Shown: positions 43,146-52,538, numbered from the stretch's first letter. The stretch is DNA of 64,000 nucleotides from Pseudonocardia sp. 73-21 (GCF_001899645.1 NZ_MKVV01000057.1:1-64000), one strand, 5' to 3'. Made by a program: numbers and translations. Notes: generated from the letters alone by a model not told the origin.

Positions 43146-43409
43146 ATGACCTACCTCATGCCCGTCGAGACGCCGGTTGCCCCGAGCACGGCCGACCCGA
43201 ATCCCGTAGTCCGCGACCGCGAAGGAACGCTGATGTTGCTCCACGAAGCACTGGCCAGATCCCGACAGCAAGAAGCCGAACAGGCCGCACGTGACCACGC
43301 CCTCGTCCGCAGCGTGACCGCGGGCCGGCGCTGGGCCCGGCTCGCCCGGTTCGCCGCGAGGCGCGCCGAGCGGGCCCGCACCGAAGCCCAGACCGTGCGG
43401 CTCGCCTGA
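43146..43409 (+). CDS. Small Arg/Ala-rich protein downstream of whiB7
   Basis: An 87-residue protein that I do not recognise. AAGGAGAT lies correctly spaced before the ATG, and the gene starts 47 bases after whiB7 with no terminator between, so it probably belongs to the whiB7 transcript. The first third is Pro/Val-rich. The rest is predicted helical and charged (LLHEALARSRQQEAEQAARD, then ARLARFAARRAERARTEAQ). A strong hairpin follows its stop. Confidence 0.7.
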   Translation: MTYLMPVETPVAPSTADPNPVVRDREGTLMLLHEALARSRQQEAEQAARDHALVRSVTAGRRWARLARFAARRAERARTEAQTVRLA

Positions 43410-43456
43410 TCGACAGGTAGGGCACCTCGCTCTGAGGGCACGGCAACCGAGATGAC

Positions 43457-43493
43457 GACGACGCCCCGGTCGCGGAGTGACCGGGGCGTCGTC
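43457..43493. terminator. Bidirectional hairpin terminator
   Basis: A perfect 15-bp stem (43457-43471 with 43479-43493) and 7-base loop lie between the whiB7-linked small gene and the convergent ABC1 kinase gene. Confidence 0.8.
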
Positions 43494-43502
43494 GCCGTCC
43501 GC

Positions 43503-44837
43503 TCAGGTGGTGCTGTCGACGTCCTCGGCGTCGAAGATCCACGGCTGCCAGTGGTGGACGATGCCGCGCAAGGGGACGTCCACGTCGAGCTGGCAGAGCA
43601 CGGCCAGCGTGCCCATCGTGACGCGGTGGATGAGCAGGTACTGCGGCGGGAGGTTGAGCTCGCGGCCGGTGTTGAACTGCGGGCTGCGCAGATCGCCGAC
43701 GCGCTCCGCCTGGCTCTGGAGCCAGCGCCGGTTGAACCGGAAGCTGTCCTCGCGCAGCGGCTCGGTGAACGGCGACAGGTAGGCCTCCGCCTCCTCGGCA
43801 CCCAGCTTCGACCCGGCGCGCAGGAAGCCCTCGTCGCGGAGCAGCTCCAGCAGATCGTCGGACCGGTTCTCCAGCGCGAGCCGCACCATGACCGACAACG
43901 GCCGGGGCAGGCCGTCGGGCAGCCGTGCCACGGCCCCGAAGTCGATGACCATGAGCCGGCCGTCGTCGAGGACCTGGAAGTTGCCGGGATGCGGATCGGC
44001 GTGCAGGAGCCCGACCCGGGTGGGCGAGGAGTAGAGGAACTCGGCGAGCAGCGCCGCGACGGCGTCGCGTTCGGCCTGGTCGCCGGTGGTGATGACGTCC
44101 GACAGCTTCCGGCCGGTGACCCACTCGGACACCATGGCCTTCGGGGCCGACGCCACCACGCGCGGGACCTTGACCTGCTCGTCGTCCTCGAACGCGGCGG
44201 CGAAGATGCGCTGGTTCTCGGCCTCGTCGCGGTAGTCGAGCTCCTCCTCCATGCGGTCGCGCAGCTCGGTGATCAATGGCTTGATCTCCAGGCCCGGCAT
44301 GAGGGGCTGCATGACCCGGCTCATCCGGGACAGCTGCCGCAGGTCGGACCGCAGCGCCTCCTCTGCGCCCGGGTACTGCACCTTGACGGCGACGTCGCGG
44401 CCGTCGCGCCAGACCGCGCGGTGCACCTGCCCGATGCTCGCGGCCGCGGCGGGGGTCTCGTCGAAGTCCTGGAAGCGGGAGCGCCAGCCGCGTCCGAACT
44501 GCTCGGCCAGCATCCGGTGCACATCCGCGGGCGGCATCGGCGGCGCGGCCGACTGCAGCTTGACCAGCGACTCGCGGAACGGTGCCGCGAACTCGTCGGG
44601 TATGGCGGCCTCGAACACGCTCAGGGCCTGGCCGAACTTCATGGCCCCGCCCTTGAGCTCACCCAGCACCTCGAACAGCTGCTCGGCACTCTTGGCCATC
44701 AGCTGCGCGGAGATCTGCTCACCGTCGCCACCCGCCAGCCTGCGGCCCCAGCCACCGACGGCCCGACCGGCCACCCCGAGAGGGAGGCTGGCGAGCTTCG
44801 CGGTGCGGGCCGCTGTGCGTCGGGGGATGTCGGTCAC
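43503..44837 (-). CDS. ABC1/UbiB (AarF) family atypical kinase
   Basis: A 444-residue protein of the ABC1 kinase-like family. The KxGQ motif (GGAMKFGQALS, near 63-73), the Ala-rich loop replacing the Gly-rich loop (PAAAASIGQVH), the catalytic HADPHPGNF and metal-binding IDFGAV are all present. UbiB-type members support isoprenoid-quinone or lipid homeostasis through ATPase activity. The M. tuberculosis homologue (Rv3197) neighbours whiB7 and has been connected with macrolide tolerance. The gene begins with GTG and lies 73 bases downstream of the TOMM/ThiF-like gene on the same strand. Confidence 0.92.
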   Translation of the reverse strand: MTDIPRRTAARTAKLASLPLGVAGRAVGGWGRRLAGGDGEQISAQLMAKSAEQLFEVLGELKGGAMKFGQALSVFEAAIPDEFAAPFRESLVKLQSAAPPMPPADVHRMLAEQFGRGWRSRFQDFDETPAAAASIGQVHRAVWRDGRDVAVKVQYPGAEEALRSDLRQLSRMSRVMQPLMPGLEIKPLITELRDRMEEELDYRDEAENQRIFAAAFEDDEQVKVPRVVASAPKAMVSEWVTGRKLSDVITTGDQAERDAVAALLAEFLYSSPTRVGLLHADPHPGNFQVLDDGRLMVIDFGAVARLPDGLPRPLSVMVRLALENRSDDLLELLRDEGFLRAGSKLGAEEAEAYLSPFTEPLREDSFRFNRRWLQSQAERVGDLRSPQFNTGRELNLPPQYLLIHRVTMGTLAVLCQLDVDVPLRGIVHHWQPWIFDAEDVDSTT

Positions 44838-44910
44838 GACGGCTCCTCGCTGGCGCTCGTCGCCGTCGTGCCTGGCAGTGCTGCGCCGGATGGTGACCTC
44901 GCAAGCTCGC

Positions 44911-45939
44911 TCACGCTTTTATTGTGTCCCCATCCCCCTCCATCGCGCTCGTCGCACGGCCGTGGGAAGGCCCACCCGGGGCGGCTGCCGCCCGACAGTG
45001 GCACTCCGGATCGGCCGACCAGTCCCGCCGGCGCACGGTGCCCGCCGCGACGTCCAGCTCCAGCGTGGCGTCGAGCGTGGGTGGGACGGGACCCTCGACG
45101 TCCAGCGCGGCCAGCGCCTGGGCCGTGGCCAGGCCCACCGTGGCCGCGACGCACGACGGATCAGCCCGCCCGGCCGTGCCCACCAGCTGCGCCGCCGCCA
45201 GCGGCCACTCCTCGTCCTGGGCGGTGCGCTGCAGCTCGATGCAGCTCAGGCACGTGGAGCGGCCGGGGAGCACGAGCGGGCCGACGATCCCGACGCCGTC
45301 GCGGAGCCGTACCTGCAGGTGGGTGACGGCGTCGGCGTGCAGCGCGCTGAGGCCCACGGGCTGCGGGATCTCGTCGGCCAGCACGACGAGATCGGGGACG
45401 AGCCGCATCGGGGGCGGCCCGGTGCGCGCGCCCGGCACGAGCCGCGCCACCGCGCCCCGGGTGGCGGCGAGACGGTCGGCGCCCCGGTCGGCGTCGACGT
45501 AACCGGTGCCGAGATCGTCGGTGTGCACCTGGCCACGGGTGTCGGTGTGGACCGTGCCGACACCGGCGAGCACGAGCCCGGTGACGATCCCGACCGCGAG
45601 CGGACCCCGGCCGGCGACCACGACGGTGCTGCTTGCCCGGCGCTGCACCCGGCGGGTGCCGGTGACGGCGTCGACCAGGGCTCCTGCTGCGCAGAGCTGG
45701 TGCAGGAGGTCCTCGGCGTCCTCCCGCACGGCCCCGCGCTCGACCGCCCGCGCCACCAGCAGGTGGGCGGTCGACGGGACGCCCACCTCGTCGAGCATCC
45801 CGGCGAGCGGCGGGGGGAGCCCCGTGACCGCGATCGCCACCGCGGGGTCGAGACCGATCAGCCGCCCGCCCGCCCCGAGCGGGAGCACGGTGCGGTGGGG
45901 CGCCAACCGGACGACGGCGGGGAGTGGGGAAGCGGGCAT
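44911..45939 (-). CDS. ThiF/cyclodehydratase-like protein (TOMM leader-binding type)
   Basis: A 342-residue protein resembling the E1-like partner of YcaO cyclodehydratases in thiazole/oxazole-modified microcin pathways. The N-terminal part (about 1-100) suggests the winged-helix leader-recognition domain. A ThiF-like core follows (SSTVVVAGRGPLAVGIVTGL). Two Cys pairs, CLSC in the middle and CHC near the C terminus, could bind zinc. No YcaO, precursor peptide or dehydrogenase gene lies nearby; instead the gene is embedded in the conserved core region, the position of Rv3196 in M. tuberculosis. A RiPP role is therefore not implied. I placed the start at the ATG 45939; no clear ribosome binding site helps. 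Confidence 0.72.
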   Translation of the reverse strand: MPASPLPAVVRLAPHRTVLPLGAGGRLIGLDPAVAIAVTGLPPPLAGMLDEVGVPSTAHLLVARAVERGAVREDAEDLLHQLCAAGALVDAVTGTRRVQRRASSTVVVAGRGPLAVGIVTGLVLAGVGTVHTDTRGQVHTDDLGTGYVDADRGADRLAATRGAVARLVPGARTGPPPMRLVPDLVVLADEIPQPVGLSALHADAVTHLQVRLRDGVGIVGPLVLPGRSTCLSCIELQRTAQDEEWPLAAAQLVGTAGRADPSCVAATVGLATAQALAALDVEGPVPPTLDATLELDVAAGTVRRRDWSADPECHCRAAAAPGGPSHGRATSAMEGDGDTIKA

Positions 45940-46067
45940 GGGCCGATCGTGCCCGGACGCGCCCGATCGTGCGTCGGGTTGTCCACAGGTGAGGCGGCCT
46001 GTGGACAACCCGTACCCATTGCCTCGGCCGGGACCGCCGCGGGACCGCCGGGGACTAAGCTGGGCGG

Positions 46068-46640
46068 ATGGCGCAGCCCTCGGTCGTCGAGGTCCGACGC
46101 AGTGATCGCCGCCGGCGCATGGTCAGCGCCCGGCGCGAGGGCGACACTGTGATCGTCTTCATCCCCGGCTGGATGAGCGAGTCGGAGGAACGTCGCTGGG
46201 TCGACGAGATGGTCAGCAGGCTCGAACGCAGCGAGGCCCGCCGCCGCTCACCCGCCCGCACCGGCGACGACGCGCTGCGCACCCGCAGCATGGAGCTCTC
46301 CCGGCGCTACCTGGAGGGCCGGGCCGAGCCCACCACCGTGCGGTGGGTGCCGCCGATGCGCACGCGCTGGGCGTCGTGCACGCCCGCCGACGGCACCATC
46401 CGCATCAGCGAACGGCTCCGTGACGCCCCGGGCTGGGTGGTCGACTACGTGCTCGTCCACGAGCTCACCCACCTGCTCGAACCGGGCCACGACGCCAAGT
46501 TCTGGGCGTGGGTGCAGCGCTACCCGCGGACGGAGCGGGCGATGGGCTACCTCGAGGGCCTCTCCGCGGCGGCCGGGCTCGGCCTCGTCGGCCTGGACGG
46601 CGACGAGCCCGAGGAGCTGGCCGAGGTCGAGTCGGCCTGA
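46068..46640 (+). CDS. YgjP-like (DUF45) metallopeptidase
   Basis: A 190-residue protein with the zinc protease signature [20 protein letters not shown], that is HExxH plus a third His, in the arrangement of the YgjP/WLM group. The upstream block [20 protein letters not shown] is also typical. The protein is cytosolic, without signal peptide or membrane segment; substrates are not known. It is divergent from the ThiF-like gene and convergent with the DUF2342 gene, whose stop lies only 3 bases away. Confidence 0.88.
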   Translation: MAQPSVVEVRRSDRRRRMVSARREGDTVIVFIPGWMSESEERRWVDEMVSRLERSEARRRSPARTGDDALRTRSMELSRRYLEGRAEPTTVRWVPPMRTRWASCTPADGTIRISERLRDAPGWVVDYVLVHELTHLLEPGHDAKFWAWVQRYPRTERAMGYLEGLSAAAGLGLVGLDGDEPEELAEVESA

Positions 46641-46643
46641 GGG

Positions 46644-48038
46644 TCAGTCCTTCTTCTCGCCCCCGGGCTTCTCGTCGGGGTCGTCGGGGGCCTTCTCGTT
46701 GGCGAGCTTCTCGAGCTCGGCGATCGGGTCGCTGGCGTCGTCGCGGGCGGCGAACGCGGCAGGATCGTCGAGGTCGTCGGCGGTCGGGATGAGGTCGGGG
46801 TGGGCCCAGAGGGCGTCGCGACCCGCGATGCCGCGCTGCTCCCCGAGCAGCCGCCACAGCTCGGCGGCGTCGCGCAGCCGCCGCGGCCGCAGCTCGAGCC
46901 CCACCACGGTGGCGAAGGTCTGCTCGGCGGGCCCGCCGGACGCGCGGCGACGGCGCAGCGTCTCGCGCATCGCCTCGGCGCCGGGCAGGCGGTCGCCGAC
47001 GGCCTCGGCCACGACGGCGTCCACCCAGCCCTCGATGAGCGCCAGCATGGTCTCGAGACGGGCGAGGGCGGCCTTCTGCTCCGGGGTGGTCTCGGGATCG
47101 AACATCCCGCCCTGCATGGCCTCCTCGATGGCCGCGGGGTTGGACGGGTCGATGCCGCGGGCGAGCTCCTCGATGCGCGAGGTGTCGACGCGGATGCCCT
47201 GCGCGTACTGCTCGACGGCGCCGAGCAGGCGCTCCTTGAGCCAGCCGACGTGGACGAACAGCCGCTGGTGGGCGGCCTCGCGGGCGGCCAGGAAGATGAG
47301 CACCTCGCTGGCCGGCCGGTCGAGGTCCTTGGTGAACTTCTCGACGTTCTCCGGCAGCAGAGCGGCGACCCGGTCGGGACCGACGGGGATGCCGATCTCG
47401 GTGGAGGTGAGCACCTCGGCGGCGAGCTGCGCGAGGCCCTGGCCGAGCTGGCTGCCGAACGCGAGCCCGCCCATCTGGCCCAGCATCGCCATCATCGGGC
47501 CCGCGGCCTCGCGGGCCTCGGCGGGCAGCCCCTCGACCCACGCGCCGGCGACGCGCTGCGCGACGGGGTCGCACAGCCGCTTCCACGTGGGCATGCTCGC
47601 GTCCACCCACTCGGTGGCCGACCACGCCTTGTGCTCGGTGGCCCCGGCCGGGAAGTCGGTGGCGGCGTCGAGCCACAGCTCGGCCAGCTTCAGCGCGTCG
47701 CTGACGGCGGCGCGCTGCGCCCCGGTGAGCGAGGAGGTCTTCGCGGCGAGCTGCTGGTGGGCGAGCTGCGCGGCCAGGTCGTAGTTGACCGGCCCGCCGC
47801 CGCTGTTCTGCGCCTGGCTCAGCATCTGCCCGAGCTGGGTGAGCATCTGCCCGAGCTGGCTGACGTCGAAGCCCCCGGCGCCGCCCATCCCCGGCAACCC
47901 CGGGAAGCCGCCCGGGGGCATGCCGGGCAGGTTGCCGAAACCGAACGGGTCCTGCGGACCGTCGCCCGGACGCTCCGGCTTCTTGTCGTCGTCACGGTCG
48001 CGGTCAGCGGGCCCGAACCCGAACGGGGTGTCGCTCAT
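46644..48038 (-). CDS. Zinc-dependent metalloprotease-like protein (DUF2342)
   Basis: A 464-residue protein of the actinobacterial DUF2342 family. The Gly/Pro/Met-rich N terminus (PGMPPGGFPGLPGMGGAG) is low complexity. The core contains FLAAREAAHQRLFVHVGWLK, where the Glu and two His are candidate metal ligands of the family, followed by ARLETMLALIEGWVDAVVAE. The C terminus is acidic and Lys-rich. The orthologue in M. tuberculosis is Rv3195, between the PDZ protease (Rv3194c) and Rv3196, as here. The family name is established but the enzymatic activity is not. Confidence 0.87.
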   Translation of the reverse strand: MSDTPFGFGPADRDRDDDKKPERPGDGPQDPFGFGNLPGMPPGGFPGLPGMGGAGGFDVSQLGQMLTQLGQMLSQAQNSGGGPVNYDLAAQLAHQQLAAKTSSLTGAQRAAVSDALKLAELWLDAATDFPAGATEHKAWSATEWVDASMPTWKRLCDPVAQRVAGAWVEGLPAEAREAAGPMMAMLGQMGGLAFGSQLGQGLAQLAAEVLTSTEIGIPVGPDRVAALLPENVEKFTKDLDRPASEVLIFLAAREAAHQRLFVHVGWLKERLLGAVEQYAQGIRVDTSRIEELARGIDPSNPAAIEEAMQGGMFDPETTPEQKAALARLETMLALIEGWVDAVVAEAVGDRLPGAEAMRETLRRRRASGGPAEQTFATVVGLELRPRRLRDAAELWRLLGEQRGIAGRDALWAHPDLIPTADDLDDPAAFAARDDASDPIAELEKLANEKAPDDPDEKPGGEKKD

Positions 48039-48220
48039 GGCACCACGGTACGCGTGACGAGCGGGGTCACGCCTTCAGTGAGGCCGTGGAGATGCTGAGA
48101 ACGCGCCCCGCGCGGGCCGGGCGGCAGCCCGGACGCCGCGGCCCCGACCCCGGGGTACGTGGGTTCGATCACGGCACCACCGTACGAGGAGCCCACCGGG
48201 GCGCCGCATAAGGTCGCGGA

Positions 48221-49237
48221 GTGAATCACCGCACGTGGACGGTCGTCTGCGCCGGGCTGCTGGCCCTGGCGCTCGGAGTGCTCGGGGCGACGTTGCCGGT
48301 GCCGCTGGTCGCGCTCGGACCCGGCCCGACGTTCAACACGCTGGGCGAGGTCGACGGCACCATGGTCGTGGCCGTCAAGGGTCTGCCGACCTACCCGACG
48401 GCGGGCAACCTGAACATGACGACGGTGTCGGTCACCGACCGGCTGACGCTGTTCAACGCGATCGGCTTCTGGGCGGCCCGTGACCACCAGGTCGTCCCGC
48501 GGGACACGGTGTTCCCGCCGGACAAGAGCGCCGAGCAGGTCCAGCAGGAGAACACCGACCAGTTCGCCTCGTCGGAGGCCAACGCCGAGGTGGCGGCGCT
48601 GACCGACCTCAAGCTGCCCACCCGGGTGGTCGTCTCGGCGCTGACCGCCGGCTCGCCCGCCACCGGCCGTCTGCAGCCGGGCGACGAGCTCGTCACCGTC
48701 GCGGGCAAGGCCGTGTCCACCCCCCAGCAGGTGTCCGACGCGCTGACCGGCACGAAGCCCGGGCAGTCCGTGGTGATCACCTACAAGCGCGACGGGAAGC
48801 AGGCCGATGCCACCGTCGTCCTGGGGGCCAACCCGAGCCTGCCCCAGGGGTTCCTGGGCGTGCGGCCCGGCATCGAGCCGTTGGGCGGTGACATCACGAT
48901 CAGTCTGGGCGACATCGGCGGACCGTCGGCCGGGCTGATGTTCACGCTCGCGGTGATCGACAAGCTGACGCCCGGCGAGCTGAACGGCGGCCGGTTCATC
49001 GCCGGCACGGGCACGATCGACCCCGACGGCACCGTCGGCCCCATCGGCGGCATCCCGTTCAAGATGATGGCGGCGAGGGCGGCCGGGGCCACCACCTTCC
49101 TGGTCCCGGCCGCCAACTGCGCGGAGGCCGCGGCCAACGATCCCGACGGACTCTCGCTCGTCCGCGTGGGCACGTTGGGCGACGCGCTGACCGCACTGGA
49201 TGCGCTGAGAGCGAACAAGCCCGTCGTCGGCTGCTGA
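48221..49237 (+). CDS. PDZ-Lon membrane protease, YlbL family
   Basis: A 338-residue membrane-anchored protease. One N-terminal transmembrane segment (7-30) is followed by an extracytoplasmic region, a PDZ domain (about 130-205) and a Lon-type S16 catalytic domain with Ser236 in GGPSAGLMF and Lys281 in GGIPFKMMAARAAGA, forming the Ser-Lys dyad. A Bacillus relative, YlbL, degrades the division inhibitor induced by DNA damage, so a checkpoint-recovery role is possible here. The GTG start follows CGCGGA. The M. tuberculosis counterpart is Rv3194c, also next to the UPF0182 gene. Confidence 0.92.
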   Translation: MNHRTWTVVCAGLLALALGVLGATLPVPLVALGPGPTFNTLGEVDGTMVVAVKGLPTYPTAGNLNMTTVSVTDRLTLFNAIGFWAARDHQVVPRDTVFPPDKSAEQVQQENTDQFASSEANAEVAALTDLKLPTRVVVSALTAGSPATGRLQPGDELVTVAGKAVSTPQQVSDALTGTKPGQSVVITYKRDGKQADATVVLGANPSLPQGFLGVRPGIEPLGGDITISLGDIGGPSAGLMFTLAVIDKLTPGELNGGRFIAGTGTIDPDGTVGPIGGIPFKMMAARAAGATTFLVPAANCAEAAANDPDGLSLVRVGTLGDALTALDALRANKPVVGC

Positions 49238-49333
49238 AAACCCCCCAAAGCGCGCATTCGAGGCCCGAACGGGAACCCCACACGCCGTCCGTAGAGTTGT
49301 GTGGGAAGTAACCCGAAGACTGGAGCGTGCCCT

Positions 49334-52309
49334 GTGGCCATGCGGCCCCCGGTGGGATCCCCGACGTTGACCCGCCGTACCCGGATCCTGCTGATCGTGG
49401 CGGGGATCCTCGTGCTGCTGCTGCTCGGTGGCTCCCGCCTGCTGAATCTCTACGTGGACTGGCTCTGGTTCGGTGAGGTCGGCTTCCGCAGCGTCTTCAG
49501 CACCAAGCTGTTCACCAACATCCTGCTGTTCCTGATCGGCGGACTGCTGATCGGCGGGCTGGCGGCGCTGTCGATGTGGATCGCGTACCGGTCCCGTCCG
49601 GTGTTCGTGCCGGTCACCGGCCCCGAGGACCCGATCGCCCGCTACCGCACGCTGATCATCCAGCGGGTGCGGCTGTTCGCCATCGGCATCCCGGTGGTGA
49701 TCGGGCTGATCGCGGGCTTCGCCTCGCAGGCGCCGGGCAACTGGCAGCTGGTGCAGCTGTTCCTCAACTCCACGCCGTTCGGCACCACCGACCCGGTGTT
49801 CAACACCGACATCAGCTTCTACACGTTCCAGCTGCCGTTCTACCGGTTCCTGCTGGACTGGCTGTTCGTCGCGGTCGCCATCGGCTTCATCGTCGCGCTC
49901 GTCACCCACTACATCTTCGGCGGCATCCGGCTCTCGGGCCGTGCGGGCCAGGTCTCGGGCGCCGCCCGGGCCCAGCTCGCCGTCCTGGCGGGCGTGTTCG
50001 TGCTGCTGAAGGCCGTCGCGTACTTCTTCGACCGCTACGAGCTGCTGTTCTCGCAGCGCAGCGACATCTTCGACGGCGCCACCTACACGGATCTCAACGC
50101 GGTGATGCCGGCCAAGCTGATCCTGCTGTTCATCTCGATCATCTGCGCGGCGGCGTTCTTCGCCGCGGTGTTCCGTCGCAACCTGCAGCTCCCGGCGATC
50201 GCCACCGTGCTCCTGGTGCTCTCCAGCGTGCTCATCGGCGCCGCGTGGCCGCAGGTGCTGCAGCAGTTCGTGGTGGCCCCCAACGCGAACGTGCGCGAGG
50301 CGCTGCCGATCCAGCGCAACATCGACGCCACCCGGCAGGCGTTCGGTCTCGGGCCGGACAAGGTCACCGAGGTGCCGTTCAGCGGCACGTCCTCGGCCAC
50401 ACCGCAGGCGGTCCGCAACGACACGGCCACCGTGTCCAACATCCGCCTGCTCGACCCGGCGAAGATCTCCGACACGTTCAACCAGCTCCAGCAGGGCAAG
50501 GCGTTCTACGGCTTCCCGTCGAAGCTCGACATCGACCGGTACACCACCAACGTCAACGGCGCGCCCAAGACGCAGGACTACATCGTCGCGGCGCGCGAGC
50601 TCAACCCGTCGGGGCTGTCGGGCAACCAGACCGACTGGATCAACCGGCACCTCGTCTACACCCACGGCAACGGCCTGGTGGTCGCACCGGCCAACCAGGT
50701 CAACGCCACCCTGGAGGACACCGGGGGTCAGAGCGGCCTCCCGGTCTTCACCTCGATCGACGTGTCCACCGACCAGTCCAAGATTCCGGAGAGCCTGCGG
50801 ATCGCCCAGCCCCGCGTGTACTACGGCGAGGGCCTCGACTCCGACGGTACCGGCTACTCGATCGTCGGAGCCCCGCAGGGCGCCACGCCGCGCGAGTACG
50901 ACACCGACAGCTCCAACTACACCTACACCGGCAAGGGCGGGGTGTCGCTGAGCAGCTTCGTCAACCGGGCCGCCTTCTCGCTGCTCTACGGCGAGCGCAA
51001 CATCCTGTTCAACAGCTCGATCAACGCCGACTCGAAGATCATGTACGTCCGGGACCCCGCCAAGCGGGTCCAGGCGGTCGCCCCGTGGCTGACCACGGAC
51101 TCCGACCCCTACCCGGCCGTGGTGGGCGGCAAGCTCACCTGGATCGTCGACGGCTACACCACGCTCGCGAACTACCCGTACTCGCAGTCGATGTCGCTCG
51201 GGCAGGCCACCGCCGACGCCCAGCAGGGCCTGACCACCCGCCAGCCCGACCAGCAGGTCAGCTACCTGCGCAACTCGGTGAAGGCCACCGTCGACGCCTA
51301 CGACGGCACCGTCACGCTCTACGAGTTCGACCAGAACGACCCGGTGCTCAAGACCTGGATGAAGGCCTTCCCCGACACGGTGCAGCCGGTGTCGGCGATC
51401 AGCCAGGACCTCCGGGCGCACTTCCGCTACCCGGAGGACCAGTTCAAGGTCCAGCGCGAACTGCTCACGAAGTACCACGTGGACGACCCGAACGAGTTCT
51501 ACGGCGGATCGTCGTTCTGGGCGGTGCCATCGGACCCGACGGCGGCACCCGGCAGTGGGAGTGATGCGGCGCAACCGCCGTACTACGTGCTGGCCGGACA
51601 ACCCGGCGCGGAGGGGGCCTCCACGCCCTCGTTCCAGATCACGAGCGCGCTCGTGTTCAACAACAGGCAGATCATGTCGGCCTACGTCTCGGCGAGCTCC
51701 GATCCGGACACCTACGGCAAGATCACCGTGCTGCAGCTACCCACCACACCGCAGACGAGAGGTCCGCAACAGGTGCAGACGGCCTTCGTCGGTGCGCCGC
51801 AGGTGAGCTCCGACATCAGCCTGTTGTCCCGTGGTGGGCAGAGCTCGATCCAGTACGGCAACCTGCTCACGTTGCCCGTGGCGGGCGGGTTGCTGTTCGT
51901 CGAACCGATCTACATCGAACGGGCGGGCCAGGACACGTCCTACCCGCAGCTGGCGAAGGTGCTGGTGTCGTTCGGCGACAAGATCGGTTACGGGGCGAGC
52001 CTCCCGGACGCGCTCAACCAGCTGTTCGGGACGGGCGCCGGTGACACGGCCACGGGCAGTACGCCGGGTGGCGCGAGTCCGCCGGCCACGGGTGGCACGA
52101 CGCCGCCGGCCACGGGTGGCACGACGCCGCCGGCCACGGGCTCGAACCCGGCGGCCGTCGCGGCGGCGGCGGCGATCCAGTCGGCCCTGACGCAGCTGCA
52201 GGCGGCGCAGAGGTCCGGTGACTTCACGGCCCAGGGCCAGGCGCTCGCGGCCCTGGACAAGGCCGCGAAGGACTTCCAGGCGGCCCAGAAAGCCACCTCC
52301 GGAGGCTGA
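49334..52309 (+). CDS. UPF0182 family membrane protein
   Basis: A 991-residue protein with seven hydrophobic segments in the first 310 residues (starting near 19, 60, 113, 170, 215, 265 and 292), then a large domain of about 600 residues probably outside the membrane (VNQVNATLEDTGG-type surface, then FNSSINADSKIMYVRDP and YPEDQFKVQRELL). The tail carries a Pro/Thr/Gly repeat: the 8-residue unit GGTTPPAT is repeated from a 24-bp DNA unit near 52076-52140, then an Ala/Gln-rich helix ends the protein. The function is unknown; M. tuberculosis has Rv3193c here. GTG at 49334 or ATG at 49340 are both possible. A TAGAGT -10-like hexamer lies at 49292-49297. Confidence 0.92.
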   Translation: MAMRPPVGSPTLTRRTRILLIVAGILVLLLLGGSRLLNLYVDWLWFGEVGFRSVFSTKLFTNILLFLIGGLLIGGLAALSMWIAYRSRPVFVPVTGPEDPIARYRTLIIQRVRLFAIGIPVVIGLIAGFASQAPGNWQLVQLFLNSTPFGTTDPVFNTDISFYTFQLPFYRFLLDWLFVAVAIGFIVALVTHYIFGGIRLSGRAGQVSGAARAQLAVLAGVFVLLKAVAYFFDRYELLFSQRSDIFDGATYTDLNAVMPAKLILLFISIICAAAFFAAVFRRNLQLPAIATVLLVLSSVLIGAAWPQVLQQFVVAPNANVREALPIQRNIDATRQAFGLGPDKVTEVPFSGTSSATPQAVRNDTATVSNIRLLDPAKISDTFNQLQQGKAFYGFPSKLDIDRYTTNVNGAPKTQDYIVAARELNPSGLSGNQTDWINRHLVYTHGNGLVVAPANQVNATLEDTGGQSGLPVFTSIDVSTDQSKIPESLRIAQPRVYYGEGLDSDGTGYSIVGAPQGATPREYDTDSSNYTYTGKGGVSLSSFVNRAAFSLLYGERNILFNSSINADSKIMYVRDPAKRVQAVAPWLTTDSDPYPAVVGGKLTWIVDGYTTLANYPYSQSMSLGQATADAQQGLTTRQPDQQVSYLRNSVKATVDAYDGTVTLYEFDQNDPVLKTWMKAFPDTVQPVSAISQDLRAHFRYPEDQFKVQRELLTKYHVDDPNEFYGGSSFWAVPSDPTAAPGSGSDAAQPPYYVLAGQPGAEGASTPSFQITSALVFNNRQIMSAYVSASSDPDTYGKITVLQLPTTPQTRGPQQVQTAFVGAPQVSSDISLLSRGGQSSIQYGNLLTLPVAGGLLFVEPIYIERAGQDTSYPQLAKVLVSFGDKIGYGASLPDALNQLFGTGAGDTATGSTPGGASPPATGGTTPPATGGTTPPATGSNPAAVAAAAAIQSALTQLQAAQRSGDFTAQGQALAALDKAAKDFQAAQKATSGG

Positions 52310-52323
52310 CCGCCGGCACGACC

Positions 52324-52357
52324 GCCGCCCCACGGACGCACGATCCCGTGGGGCGGC
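52324..52357 (+). terminator. Hairpin terminator after the UPF0182 gene
   Basis: A 12-bp perfect stem (52324-52335 with 52346-52357) around a 10-base loop, beginning 15 bases past the stop codon. Confidence 0.75.
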
Positions 52358-52458
52358 CGTGTTGTGCCGCTCGACCTGCGGCAACGCGAAGGGGTACCCC
52401 CCGCGGCGGGAGTGTTTCGGGCCGGTGTACTGTCGTAGACACAACAGAACAACAGCGG

Positions 52459-52532
52459 CGCGGGGTGGAGCAGCTCGGTAGCTCGCTGGGCTCATAACCC
52501 AGAGGTCGTAGGTTCGAATCCTACCCCCGCTA
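52459..52532 (+). tRNA. Initiator tRNA-Met (CAU)
   Basis: A 74-base cloverleaf with anticodon CAT in GGGCTCATAACCC. The three consecutive G-C pairs at the base of the anticodon stem and the unpaired first base (C1 opposite T72) are the marks of the initiator tRNA. The T arm reads GTAGG-TTCGAAT-CCTAC. CCA is not encoded. Confidence 0.96.
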
Positions 52533-52538
52533 CTACAC

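Noticed and set aside
48035..51601. A very long open frame antisense to the PDZ protease and UPF0182 genes
   Set aside because: It is the mirror of strongly biased GC codons in two certain genes; its translation is Arg/His/Gly-rich without any domain. The same applies to long frames antisense to adnA, adnB, nirB and uvrD2.
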